DNA of 64,000 bases from contig NC_037092.1 of NCBI RefSeq assembly GCF_002994745.2, forward strand, positions 75,959,824-76,023,823, written 5' to 3'. Origin of the DNA: Rosa chinensis (lineage: Eukaryota; Streptophyta; Magnoliopsida; Rosales; Rosaceae). The notes beneath the pieces are model-generated. The model saw only the letters and a list, made by a program, of their open reading frames with translations. It was not told where the DNA came from and did not search any database. Position numbers and translations under genes: made by a program. Shown here piece by piece: positions 10,923 through 21,729 of the stretch (positions are counted from its first letter, which is position 1; every line of letters starts with the position of its first letter).

Positions 10923-12011
10923 ACTATTAAATAATTAATCATGAGGTACAGAAAATAGAGAAAATAAATAAACATTAAGAAAAAATTATTACTCTTCATG
11001 TTTTTTTTTTTGCACATCTAAAAGAGAAAAAAAAAGCAATTCTTTTTTATTAGAAATTATTTTTGAGACCCAATACCTTGTGTTTGATTTTATTTTTTAT
11101 TGGATAAGAGATTTATGTAATCGGATCATGGAATGAATATGTGATTAATAGTTCGTTTGCAAATTATATGAGTGAGGTTATTTCATGAACTTGAGTGAGG
11201 TTTAGTGAGTAAATTTAGTATTTGAAAATTTGATAGGAGGTGTAAAAAGTATAGGAGATCGAGTAAATTTGGAGATTCCAATAGAAAAACTTATTATCTA
11301 TTTGTATTTTCCGTAAGCAATTAATTATGCTTATTTTATTTTATTTAAGTGCCCGAAACAAAGTTGGAAATGAATTCTAAAGGTAGTGTGTTTTATTTGT
11401 TTTCTGAAAAAGAAGTGTCCTTTTTGTCTCATAAAGTTTAACTTATAAGGACGTGTGATAGAATCCAGTACAAATCTCAAAGATTTGAAAATGACATATA
11501 AAAAGTTTTCTCATAAAACTCCAAAATTGTATTATGTAATTGATTTGCTATTTCCTTTTATCTTAACATATTTGAATATGATGTTTTACTGTTAGTTTGT
11601 TAAGATTGAAAAAGCACTCATTTGGTTCAGGGAAATGAAATTAATTCCTTTATCTTTTCCAAACACAAGAAATGATTAAGTTTCTTTTTCCTATACTTCA
11701 TTTCCGTGAACCAAACGAGACAAGGAATTACCTCACAATAAAGTGAAAAGAGGTATGCCATTTGCATTTCTATTTTCAAAACTTGTAGTTAGAAATACAA
11801 ATAAAATTAGAAATTTGTAGGAATTTATAAAGGGAAGTGAAATCCAGACTCCTCATTTTACAATTCACACTCTATGTTTCTTTTTTTAGTAATTTAAATA
11901 TTGTATTTAATAACTTGGATTTTGTCTTTTTTTATAAAAATTTCAACCAAAACAGAAAAAAAAAATAGTGTGGATTGTAAAATAGGGAGTATGGATTTCA
12001 CTCCCCTTAAT
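10923..12011. other. Intergenic AT-rich stretch
   Basis: There is no coding or RNA gene signal. It holds one short MITE (11617-11719), several homopolymer runs, and otherwise unassigned AT-rich sequence. Confidence 0.5.
11617..11719. mobile_element. Short hAT-like MITE, about 103 bp
   Basis: Inverted ends: left 'ctcatttggttcagggaaat', right (reverse complement) 'ctcgtttggttcacggaaat'. The same end type ('tttggttc' plus 'ggaaa') appears at 54847-55189 and more weakly at 53117-53565. I could not read a clear TSD. Confidence 0.55.
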
Positions 12012-12023
12012 AAATGATGGAAT

Positions 12024-13148
12024 ATTTTAAGATAATTTAGAATGCGCTCCACACGCCATACCCTAAAAAACTTTGTCGCTAGTGGTCCTGTTTCTCGTCC
12101 GGTTGCGCCGCGGCGTGGGTGCAGGCTTCTGGCCTCGACCGCGTTCGTCGATTACAGCCGAACGGGATGATGATGTGAATGGTTGGCCTGGTGTTCAAAG
12201 GTTGAGGCTAAGAGGTTTACTCTTTCCTGGGTTTCGTTTGAAGGTGGCAGTGGCACAGAAGGATTGGATCTGTTATGTGGCGGGCGTTCGCATCTGATTT
12301 GATGGGTGGATCCGATCTGTCTCGGATTGTGCAGTAGAAGAAGTCGGTGAGAGGCATGATTCTGGGTTTGCTCTTCGTATCAGTCACTCGAGGTTTGGGG
12401 CTGTGGTGGGGGAGGACGCGATCTATTGGATCTTTGCCTGAGATAGGGTTTCAAAGGCGGTCGGGGCTTGGGTGAGGCGGCGGCGCGACAGAGAGCTAAT
12501 TGTGCCAATGTCGTCTTGGGCCGAGATCAAGATTTGGGCCCTATTGGCCTTAGTCCGGTGGTGGGCCTGAGGTGTCTTGGGCTTGGGGTTTTTCTCTAGG
12601 TCCAAGTTTGTCACATTGGGCTGGTTTTTTAATATATGTTTTTAGTTTTACTTGCTTTAGCTGGTTAGTGATGTCTCGCCTTTGGTGTGTAATAAGCCCT
12701 ACATGTATGTTATAGGGCTAGTCAGGCTCAATGCCTGTGTATGCACTCTAAGTGCCTTATCTGGCCTAGTGAGGCAGCGGTGCATTGTTAAATGGTCGCT
12801 GCCTCCTAGTGATAGGATGAAACTGAGTGACGTCTGATTTATTTTCCAGCGGCATCATAGTGGGACGCTGTGATTTTGGTAATTATGCTTCGTTGTAATC
12901 GAGTTATCTTTCCAGTATGCCACTGCTTTGTCAAAGCAAATAGAGTAGCCAGTAGAGCACTCTTTGCTAATTGATGCTTGTTAGAATACATGTATTATGT
13001 AGAGACTCCTGATATTATTTCGGGATGTTATCTGGATGTTTATTGTAATAAGGGGTTTAGGCTCTATGTCTCCCCCCCCCCCTTGTATTCGACAGCTTCA
13101 TTAATCAAGGCTTGAGGACTGCCGCACCAGTCCTTCTTTAAAAAAAAA
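12024..13148 (+). mobile_element. Non-autonomous LINE-like retroelement with A-tail, about 1.1 kb
   Basis: A GC-rich 5' half and a 3' end 'ccgcaccagtccttcttt' followed by an A run mark a plus-strand retroelement. The last about 180 bp match, on the opposite strand, the 16125-16290 fragment, so this 3' end belongs to a repeat family. The short direct repeat 'gatggaat' (12016-12023 and 13149-13156) fits a TSD, and R1 copy 1 shows only one such site. There is no RT or endonuclease domain. Its short open frames are unassigned. Confidence 0.6.
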
Positions 13149-13204
13149 GATGGAATTTGCAATCTCATCAATTAAAATTTTGTTAATTACCATTTCTATT
13201 GTTT

Positions 13205-15038
13205 TTTTTGAATAAAGGGATTTTCATTTCATTGAAATTAAGTAACATAATTACAACTCTCTAAGTATATATCTGGAGCATTGCCCTGCCAATCTAAACA
13301 ATCCACAGATTCATATGCTTCACTAGTAACCTATGAGCTATTGCATTTGCAGTTATAGGTGTATGAATAATAAAGATCCTTGCTCTACCTTGCAGCCACC
13401 AGCGGACATCATCAATTATGTTTCAATGTTCCAAACTGTGATAATTCTGCTCATGAATCTCAGTTACTGCAACTTGACAGTCAGTCTCCACAATATCGTC
13501 GCTGACTTGCAGTTCATGCAACAACTGCAAACCCGATTTAATAGCCAGGAGCTCAACCTGCTTTGCAGAAGTAACGTAGTTAACATGGTGAGCAAAGGCA
13601 GCACCAAAGTGGCCATTAGAGTCCCAGAGAACACCCTTAACTCCTCCCTCAGTGTAATTTGGCAGAAAAGCTCCATCTACATTAAGCTTTAACATCCTAA
13701 GTGCAGGTGGAATCCATTTCTTTCTTGACATAACACAGCATGTCTAATAGAAGAGCAGTTGGCTTGCTTGTACTCAAAATACCATGCCATTGTACCACAC
13801 ACAATGTTTTGTGTGGTCTGAGGTTTACTTGACCAGATAGTGTCATGTCAATTTTTCTAAATACCCATAAAACCATGAGTAATTTTTTGGAAACATCAGT
13901 TTGAAGATTCACTGCTTGCTCAAGCATTCATTCCTTGAAATTAAAAATTGAAGAGATGAAAGCATGTAAATGAAAGGGGACACCTGTGATAATTTCTTTA
14001 GCAATAGAGCATGCACAAAAAACATGTGCTACATCTTCAAAAGGGTGGGAGCATGAGATGCATTTCAGCTCACCCTGATATCCCTTGGAAGTTAGTTTTC
14101 CTCAAGTAGGTAGGAGATCTTGACAAGCTCTCCAAACACAGCGTAAGACTTTACCTGGTACTTTTGCCTTCCAAAGCTGCTGCCACAAGAGTTTATAGGG
14201 GTTTCCGGATGAGGTGGAGACAAGTACATTGTCCGTTACCAAAGTTCTAGCACACCAATATGCAGATTTGACAGAATAATAACCTCGTCTTTCTGGTTTC
14301 CAAATTAAGCGGTCAGCTAGTACTCTCAAGCTCAAGGGAATACACAAAATCTTTTCAGCAATTTTCCTTGGTGTATTTGTTGGACCAAGTAAATCTCCTA
14401 CCAACATATCCCATATCATGTAGATCACATGTGGTCATGGTTTGCCAGAACATATTCATAGGTGCCATAGCTCTAGGTACTCCTCCTAACTTGTCTTCAT
14501 TGCTTAAGATCTCATTAAACTCCCTTGACATGAGCCAAGACACGAGAGCATGGTTGAGCAGTTAGGGTTTGAATGAGGTTCTAGGTACGATGTTGTTGAC
14601 TGTGATGTGCATATCCATAGATTCCAGTGAATCGCCAAATTTTTTGCCATCCAAGTTGACCTACCTCAGCATCAATATGGTGTGGACCATACGTTCTCAA
14701 TCGCACCGGAGTATTAGCCCTCCATAGTAGTGCCACCCCCCTAGACTCATCTCATATGGGTAATAGATACACCCTACAAAATCAAGTCTGCACGAATGTA
14801 GTCCATCAAACTAGGTTATGCTAGGGTTTCAGAGAGAAAAATCAAACTAGGGTTTTTTGCTTGCACCATGTTAATGAGTGCATGTTGGGTTTCATGGTTT
14901 ACAATTCCTCAACAATTCCACACCAAAATGTTGATCTGCATCATAGCGCCGAGAGATGGAGACCACATGTGGACGGCTTTAGGGCGGTCTAGGGTTTGGC
15001 CACTTCTTTTTTTATCACTCAATAACAACTTGTTTTCA
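13205..15038 (-). mobile_element. Internally deleted L1-type LINE with TSD
   Basis: The 13-bp TSD 'atttctattgttt' is at 13192-13204 and 15039-15051. On the minus strand it starts with a short leader and an endonuclease, jumps to the zf-RVT region, and ends in RNase H and an A-rich 3' end. The whole RT domain is missing. At 1.83 kb it is far below full LINE length. It is inserted in R1 copy 2. Confidence 0.85.
13423..14944 (-). pseudogene. LINE ORF2 relic: endonuclease, zf-RVT and RNase H
   Basis: ORF2 begins at 14944 with a typical endonuclease start (reading 'INILVWNC', then a TGA where Arg is usual, then 'GI') and 'NPSLIFLSET'. More endonuclease follows at 14355-14543 ('FNEILSNEDKLGG', 'FTWSN'). 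It joins near 14350 to the zf-RVT segment ('ILCIPLS', 'GYYSVKSAYW') at 14102-14345. RNase H (RVT_3) is at 13423-13731 with 'LNVDGA', 'ELLAIKSGL' and 'ETDCQ', the expected D/E/D positions. Several frameshifts and stops interrupt it. RT is absent. Confidence 0.85.
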
Positions 15039-15811
15039 ATTTCTATTGTTTGGGTGTATCTTTTTAGGATTTAGAATATGTAATATAAAATAAGAAATTT
15101 TAAAGAAAATAAACAATTAAATGGGAAAAGTCTTATTTTGGAAATAAATAAAGAATTAAAAATTGAATACTATAAATGAATTCAAAATGACGCATATTTT
15201 GGTGGAAATTAAAGTTAGGGATTCAAGCAATGAATTCCTTCATTTTTTTTTCATAGAGTAATTTAAAATTTCCAAACTGAAAATGCCAACCAACGGAATT
15301 GGTTTATTGAAATTATAAAATATTCACTTTTAATTAAATTCCATCATTTTTTACCTCACCGAAGCATACCTAAAGTTCACTTGACATAATCAACCAAACT
15401 GAATCCTAAACAATATAGTTTGACTTCAAGCTGCTACTCCTAATCAGACCTAGGGATGATGGTGTTAGGAAAAAAAAAACATGTAAATATTCTGAAGTAT
15501 CCATAGACGATGAGAGTTTCAACACCATGGACAAGCATAATCTACTTATTATACGTTACATAAGGAGATAAACGATCAATCAACAAACAATAAAATTGAC
15601 GATGATAAAACAAACTAGCAAAGCGTGACCATATATATGTGTGTGTGTGTGTGCTGCTTCAAATACTTATGCATCCATTTACTCCATTTTTTGCCTCTTT
15701 TTAAAAATTGTAGAATATTAGTTGGTTGGTGTCAGTGACGGAGTCACATTGGGGCACAGTGGGTCTCATGACCCAGTAAACTTTTTACATAAAAAAAAAT
15801 TAGTTGCCCAA

Positions 15812-15960
15812 CATCATGGTGCAGCGGTTTGGCTCTTGCTTTTGCCCTAAAAGTGTTTCAGGGTTTGATTCTCCCTAGCAATAGTATTTTTGTTTAAACT
15901 ATTCAAGGTTAGTTACTTATTTAGTCTAAAATTTTTGGTATGTTGTGTTTTTGAAATTAT
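15812..15960 (+). mobile_element. Possible tRNA-derived SINE fragment
   Basis: The sequence has an A-box-like 'tggtgcagcggtttggc' and, about 50 bp on, a B-box-like 'gggtttgattctccc', the spacing of a tRNA-type internal promoter. There is no full tRNA fold. The end and TSD are unclear. Confidence 0.4.
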
Positions 15961-16124
15961 GAATGAATTAGTTAATTATAAAAGATTTTCTTTACTTAAT
16001 ATATTCGTTTAAAAGAAAAATCAAATCTTGTAGCGAGTTGATAAATGATTGTTTGATTTCATTTACTGTGAGAAATACATTTTACTACTATAGATAAAGA
16101 GACTATTCTGAAACATTTTTCTTT

Positions 16125-16290
16125 TTTTGAATGAAGGGATGGTGCGGCTGCCCTCAAACCTTGATTAATAAAACTTTTGAATACAAGGGGGGAACGTTAA
16201 ACACAAACCTCTGATAACAATAAGTATCTAGAGTATTTCTCGAAATAATATCCCAAAATAATATCAGGAATTTCTACCGAAATAATTTTA
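16125..16290 (-). mobile_element. LINE-like 3' end, same family as 12024-13148
   Basis: On the minus strand this reads like the last about 170 bp of the element at 12024-13148, ending in 'accatcccttcattc' and an A run. It is a 5'-truncated insertion with no coding sequence. Confidence 0.55.
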
Positions 16291-16826
16291 AAATATGTAA
16301 TCTTATTGAGAACAATCACTATTTTAATATATCGAAATTCATTTAGAGATATTTTATGTTTTGATATTTTCTATTTGTGTGTAAACTTAAAATTCTGACT
16401 CCTATTGATGTGATATATCATTTTTGTTATGATTATCTTTGGTTTTTTATGGCATGTCGAGGAATCAAATAGTGAGCAAAAATTTTAATTCACTCCTTCT
16501 GCCGCTACGGCCGAACCGAATGAGAACCCGCCTACATCGTTTTCTGTTCTGAACCTTTCAAGATGCATCGCGTTGCATAGATTGCTAGGGTCGGAGCAAA
16601 AGTGGTTTCATTCAGACCATGACCCAGACCTGAGGGACCATCCGATACGTGTCGACGTCACACCGCACAAAAACAAAACCCTAGGTCCTACTTGCCCATG
16701 AATAAACAAAATGTCTCCCTAAAATATAGTAAGTGTCACAGTCTGGCTGCTCCAGGTTGGAGTTTCTTTTTATTATGAGTAGCAAGAAGATGAATACCAC
16801 AACAAACTCCACCATCTCTCTGAAAC

Positions 16827-18928
16827 ATGAGCTTCGAATCTTACCCTCCTCCATTTCGCAACCTACTCCAACCGCCACTGAGCAGCCCGGCCCAGATCCT
16901 CGATTCGGGATGGGGTGCCCTTAACTCGGATCCTATACCCGTCGTGGATCTTCAGTGCCTTGAGCTTGGGGACTGCAAGCTTCTTGAGGAGCCTTGTAAG
17001 CAATGGGGACTTTTTCGTTTGGTCAACCACGGAGTTCCTGAAAGTCTTTTGAGTCAAGCACAGGACTATGCCAGAACGCTTTTTTCTCTTACCTTTGAAT
17101 CCAAACAGGCCCTTATTACTAGCCCTCTGTCTTACTTCTGGGGTACCCCTGCCCTTACTCCAACTGGGGCGGCGTTATCGGCCGAAAAACTCCAGAATAT
17201 CAATTTGGTCGAAGGTCTCAACATCCCTCTGAGTCAACTGCCTCGATTTCAAACTGACGATCCTAGAATTGCTTCTTTCTGGTACGTAATACTCCCAAGT
17301 CAATTTTGTTTCACTCTGTATCCAAAGTTATTTGGCTCCATTTTTAAATACATCACGACCCTACACATAGGAAGTTGGGAACGTACCTAGTGGAAAACCC
17401 ATTTACTGTCTTACTCATATAGTCATGTATTGTTCTTAGTATTAGTTTAGAATTTGTATTTGAAAACTAGCTGTATCTGACTAGCATACAAGCGTCTTAC
17501 TTTCAAGGTCAATTTTACAATTTTTACTAATCTGATTGATGGGTCTATTAACTAGAAGCTGACAAGGTATACACTAATTGACTCTTCTTTCATTGGAATC
17601 ACAATCCGATATATACATAGGGAATAGTGATAATCGAATACCCGTTTAGTATTCTTACTCTGATACAGTTTTTAGTTTTCATTAGAAAACTGTATGTAGA
17701 ATTTGTAGTTGAAATTTATTTATAAGTAAATTTTTTCATTGATGATTACTCCTTGTTTTTTCTATAATTATATATATATATATATTTTTTTGTACGTGAG
17801 ATTCCTTCACAAAAGGGTAATGATTCTCTTTGTTGCTTCATTCATATATAAGCCATGTGCTAGAAGAATATGGGAGGCATCTAGCTAGAATTGGCAGAAC
17901 CCTATTTAAAGGTATGTCCACGAGCCTGAGTTTGGATCCAATTGAATACGAGTCAAATTTATCAGAATCTACTGGTTTAGTACGTGTATACCGATACCCA
18001 CATTGGCCTTCGAAATATAAGAAAGAAAACAAGTCTGCATGGGGAATGGACGTGCACACTGACAGTTCCGTGCTGTCCATACTGAACCAGGACGAGGTCG
18101 GTGGCCTTGAAGTGCTCAAAGACAATCAGTGGTTCACTGTGAAACCCATTGCCAACACACTGGTCGTCAATCTTGGAGATATGATGCAGGTCCTCCTTCT
18201 CGACCATTCTATATATATAAGCTAAACTATTCATTTACTTAATTACCTATATACTTTGAATTGATTTTATAGTGTTATATTGCGTGACTGTCTATTAAAA
18301 TGGTTGAATAAATGAGTTCATTTCCTAATTGGGAGTCTTGATTTACAGTTTAGTAATATTACGTAGCACGTTGGTATCTGGCAAGAAAAATAAAATAGAA
18401 AAATAAATGTTATCTACCTATACTAATTGATAAAATTCATAATGGGTGGGTGATTCATAATATGAAGGAAAATTTCTCTTGCGTGTTTTGTGTTTTGATT
18501 CGAAATGAACTTGTTATGTAGATAGTGGTGAATCGTGACTTTTGTAATATGGGATAATCATGTTAAAACATGCGATTTCGATTCACAACTACAACATAGC
18601 ATTCTAGATGTACATTATTCACAAGATAGATACTCATTATATAATTATTTTTTATATTTAAACTTGTGCTTAATGAATTGATGTTTGATCAATCCAGGCG
18701 ATAAGCGATGATGAATACACAAGTGTGAAACACAGGGTAAAGGTGAACGAATACAGAGAGCGCATTTCAATTTGCTACTTTGTGTTTCCTGGCGAAAACA
18801 GTGTGATTCGAAGCTCAAACTACAAGCCTTTTACTTACAGGGATTTTCAAGAACAAGTGCAGAAAGACATAAAGACTGTTGGCTATAAGGTTGGCCTTAA
18901 CAGATTCAAGCTTAGAGATGCTTGTTAA
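16827..18928 (+). CDS. 2-oxoglutarate/Fe(II)-dependent dioxygenase, gibberellin-2-oxidase-like
   Basis: Three exons (16827-17281, 17853-18189, 18698-18928) join in frame with GT/AG introns to give 340 aa, the usual length for plant 2-ODDs. The N-terminal DIOX_N region holds 'IPVVDL' and 'WGLFRLVNHGVP'. The catalytic domain has the iron triad H220-x-D222 and H276, and the 2-oxoglutarate contact R286-x-S288 ('RISICYF'). The region 'WGTPALTPTGAAL' and the C-terminal 'VGLNRF' resemble the C20-type GA 2-oxidases and nearby DOXC members. Such enzymes are soluble and cytosolic, and GA 2-oxidases inactivate gibberellins by 2-beta-hydroxylation. The exact substrate cannot be read from sequence. The Met at 16827 fits the family N-terminus; an upstream ATG at 16775 is in another frame. 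It looks intact. Confidence 0.85.
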
Positions 18929-19560
18929 CTGATCTTTTGGTCCAAATAACATTTTGTGAGTCGTCCTTAATTGGCAAAACTAATGCCACTAAACTTGAAA
19001 GTTAAATTAAGCATTGATTTAAGTTATAAAATTAAGTATTTAGGTTTGTGTTTAATATATTTTGTGCACACTACGAGTTGGCTCCCATGAATGGTCAAAT
19101 GTTGAATTAATTACCTGAACCAATTTTATTAGTGAATTTTATTTCACTAAGTTCTACATTACCATATTTGAATTTGGAATGTATGTGTCCAATGTGTGTG
19201 TGTGATTCTCTTCATGATCAGCATTCAGCAAAGCACCTCGTTCAAATCCATAAATTAAGCTAAATAAAAGATCAAAAACCGTAAATCTAAACCTTAGGAG
19301 TTAGGTGTGATCCCGATGTCAACAATGTTGTATTTTAAATTGACTTTTTTCATCCTTCATTTATTTTGGCTTTGTGGCTACGTGTTTTGGTACTCATAGA
19401 GAAGGAAAGAACTATTTCAAAAAGTTGTTTGTCATGAAAAGATGAATGACCTTATTGTCATTTATAGTCAATTTTCTTATAATTGAAGTACCTATGTGCA
19501 ACGATTGCCTTAGTATGTGACTTTCCTTCAAGCCTATAACGATCTAATTACAATTAAAAA
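18929..19560. other. 3' flank of the dioxygenase gene
   Basis: AT-rich sequence that should include the 3' UTR of the upstream gene. I see no open frame, RNA gene or recognisable repeat. Confidence 0.5.
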
Positions 19561-19720
19561 TAGGGTTTTTGTCAATTTATCCGAATTCTAGGGATTTTTT
19601 CCCACTTATCCTATTAAGGTTTTTAAATTCTCTCTTACTCGTAAACACTCTAATAAGATCTTCCTTAATATCCAATTATGTTTTTTTTTTTAGACTATTT
19701 TACCCTCACCCCTTTGTTAT

Positions 19721-19756
<36 letters not shown>

Positions 19757-20002
19757 TAAATGGAAAAGAGAGAAGCCATAGGAGACTTTGCTGGAGTCCC
19801 ATCACCGGCCGCAGGAGTCAGGTCACCGGCATCCGGCCAACGATTGCCGGATTTCGGTCACCGGCAGTCGGATTCCGGTCAACGATCGCCAGTTGCTATT
19901 TACCGAACTTCTCTGAAAACCTCACCGGAAGTCCCTAAAGAGGTCGCCGGAAAGGTTTATTGCCCCTAAACATATTTGTATTGCCCCCCCAATAGAGGGG
20001 TG

Positions 20003-20054
20003 ATAAACCTCTATTGCCCCCAATAGACCGTTATTGGGGGCAATAGAGGTTTAT
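20003..20054. repeat. Perfect 23-bp inverted repeat with 6-nt loop
   Basis: Left arm 20003-20025 ('ataaacctctattgccccc' then 'aata') and right arm 20032-20054 are perfect reverse complements with spacer 'gaccgt'. It could extrude as a cruciform or fold as a hairpin in RNA. Confidence 0.85.
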
Positions 20055-20851
20055 GAAACCTCTTGAAAGTCCCCAAAGAGGTTGTCGAAGATCTCATATG
20101 AGGCCGGAGAGATTTATTGCCCCCCCCCCCCCCCCAATAGACATTTCGGTTGCCGGAATGGAAACTAATATCTTAAAAATTAGACAAATAAAACTTTGAT
20201 TAAGGAAAAAAATGAGGAGATTATATCAATTCAAAACATTTATTGCCCCCCCTCCAAATAAAACCTTTTTTTTCTTTCCTTCTCATAAGTTACATGTCAT
20301 ATGCAATCTCAACCTAAAGTAATTACCATCGATGATCAGTAAAACACAAATAAAGGTAGAAAATGCTAAACCAAACTAAAAATCATGGCACCATTATCAA
20401 GACTCCATTAAATAATCAAACAAGGTAAATGGACCAAAATCTAGAGAAAATTCCACAAACAATAGCAAGATTGAATACTAGAAATTCTTCACTATTACAA
20501 AGACTCTGAGGATATCACCAAGACTCCGAGGGGCTTGAAGGCGTTCTCCACCGACATCTCGAAGGGAACCGTGTCATCGGCTCTGGAGCTGGCTTGGACC
20601 GTAGAAGATAATAGACGTCGGGTTTGCGGATGAAAAAAATTTGAAAGAGCCGGCAAAGGGGATGTCGGGGGAGGAAGAGCAAGAATCCTGTCGCGCTAGT
20701 CCCCTAAGCTGCCTTCCTCCTCGACCTCGACGGAACTTCGGTCGTCGCAACCCTAACCCGCCTCTGCTGGTCTGAGAGTTGCCACCGTTTGTATGGACGG
20801 CGGAGATCGGAGGATTGCTTATGTCGATCGTCGTCAATTGGGATTTGATTT

Positions 20852-20852
<1 letters not shown>

Positions 20853-20925
<73 letters not shown>
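20853..20925. repeat. (AG)n microsatellite, about 73 bp
   Basis: An uninterrupted AG dinucleotide run. Confidence 0.95.
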
Positions 20926-20929
<4 letters not shown>

Positions 20930-21021
20930 AGAAAGTGGCATAAAGTAGTTGTTTAATTAGGTGGAGGGTAGAATTGTCATTTTATTTTAAATTGGATTAG
21001 TGGAAATAAAAATATGTTCCT

Positions 21022-21258
21022 TGTTTAAGGAAAACTGAAATTGGGAGAGAATTGTGTCGTACTTTCATTGATAATAGGGGTCTCTTTATATAGAGAATTA
21101 CAAGGCATAGAATCAGAGTTGTACAAGGAAAGATAATTGTACAATTAATCGGATATTTATGAATATCTCCCAGAATATCTCTAATTCAAAACCCTATTAC
21201 AACTAGGTCAAGTAACCTAGAGTTTGGGTTAGACATATATTTTGGATTTACTTGAATA
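21022..21258 (-). repeat. 3' LTR of copia copy 2, 237 bp
   Basis: It aligns with the LTR at 27017-27243 apart from scattered substitutions and an indel near 21228-21246. The minus-strand polypurine tract precedes it. Confidence 0.88.
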
Positions 21259-21268
21259 CTCTCCTTTG
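21259..21268 (-). other. Polypurine tract of copia copy 2
   Basis: The minus strand reads 'caaaggagag' directly before the LTR, a slightly mutated form of the copy 1 tract. Confidence 0.65.
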
Positions 21269-21729
21269 TGTCGCCCAAACATGGTGCTCCTCTCGTTGCC
21301 TCATTAAAAACCTTGCCGAGTAACAAAAACCTTGTGGGACAAAAATAACCTAGGTCAAAGGGGAAAAAGAGCACAACAAACCCTTGACATTTCTAGACCA
21401 TACATGTAGACATCTCCCCCTGATGTCTACATCTCCCTCTGATGACCACGGTCATGGGAGTTCGGATAACTTTCGCAAACGATGCTACCAACATGTTTCT
21501 CGAAAGTGGAATTTAGGCAATGACTTAGTGAGCAAGTCTGCCACACTGTCCTCAGATCGAATTTAGTTCACTTTGATCTTGAGAAAAGTCTATTGTTGCT
21601 GATTATGCTTGGTGTTGTCGCTTTTGATGTAGCTTTGCTTCATTTGTTCAAAACAAGCAGCATTATTCTAAATGCTTGTAGGCTCATCGGTGGTAGACTT
21701 CAAATCACAATTGTTCGAATATTGCATAA

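Larger units (their letters stand above)
12012..15350. repeat. MITE R1 copy 2, split by two LINE-type insertions
   Basis: R1 sequence occurs at about 12012-12023, 13149-13204 and 15039-15350 and aligns in order with copy 1. It starts 'aatgatggaat' and ends 'attccatcatt'. Removing 12024-13148 and 13205-15038 leaves one continuous R1 element. Confidence 0.6.
15351..16680. other. Intergenic upstream of the dioxygenase gene
   Basis: No gene is visible. It contains a short (GT)n near 15638-15652, a SINE-like fragment (15812-15960), and a LINE-like 3' fragment (16125-16290). The last about 200 bp before the gene should hold its promoter, but I cannot point to a convincing core element. Confidence 0.5.
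19561..21016. other. Repeat-rich intergenic block with GA tracts, C-runs and CCGG-rich patches
   Basis: It holds two (GA)n tracts (about 19721-19756 and 20853-20925), a 'caccggc'-rich patch (19795-19945), repeats of 'attgccccc' with C runs up to about 17 (20118-20135), a long palindrome (20003-20054), and a GC-richer patch at 20520-20840 whose minus-strand open frame has no known domain. The layout suggests a decayed non-autonomous transposon, but I cannot define its ends. Confidence 0.4.

Noticed and set aside
13423..13731. RNase H frame as a host gene
   Set aside because: It lies in a TSD-flanked LINE with broken frames; the same holds for the RNase H pieces at 4528, 28453, 56290 and 61690.
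16733..16924. Upstream ATG frame as N-terminus of the dioxygenase
   Set aside because: It is in a different frame from the conserved N-terminal domain; the start at 16827 gives the family length.
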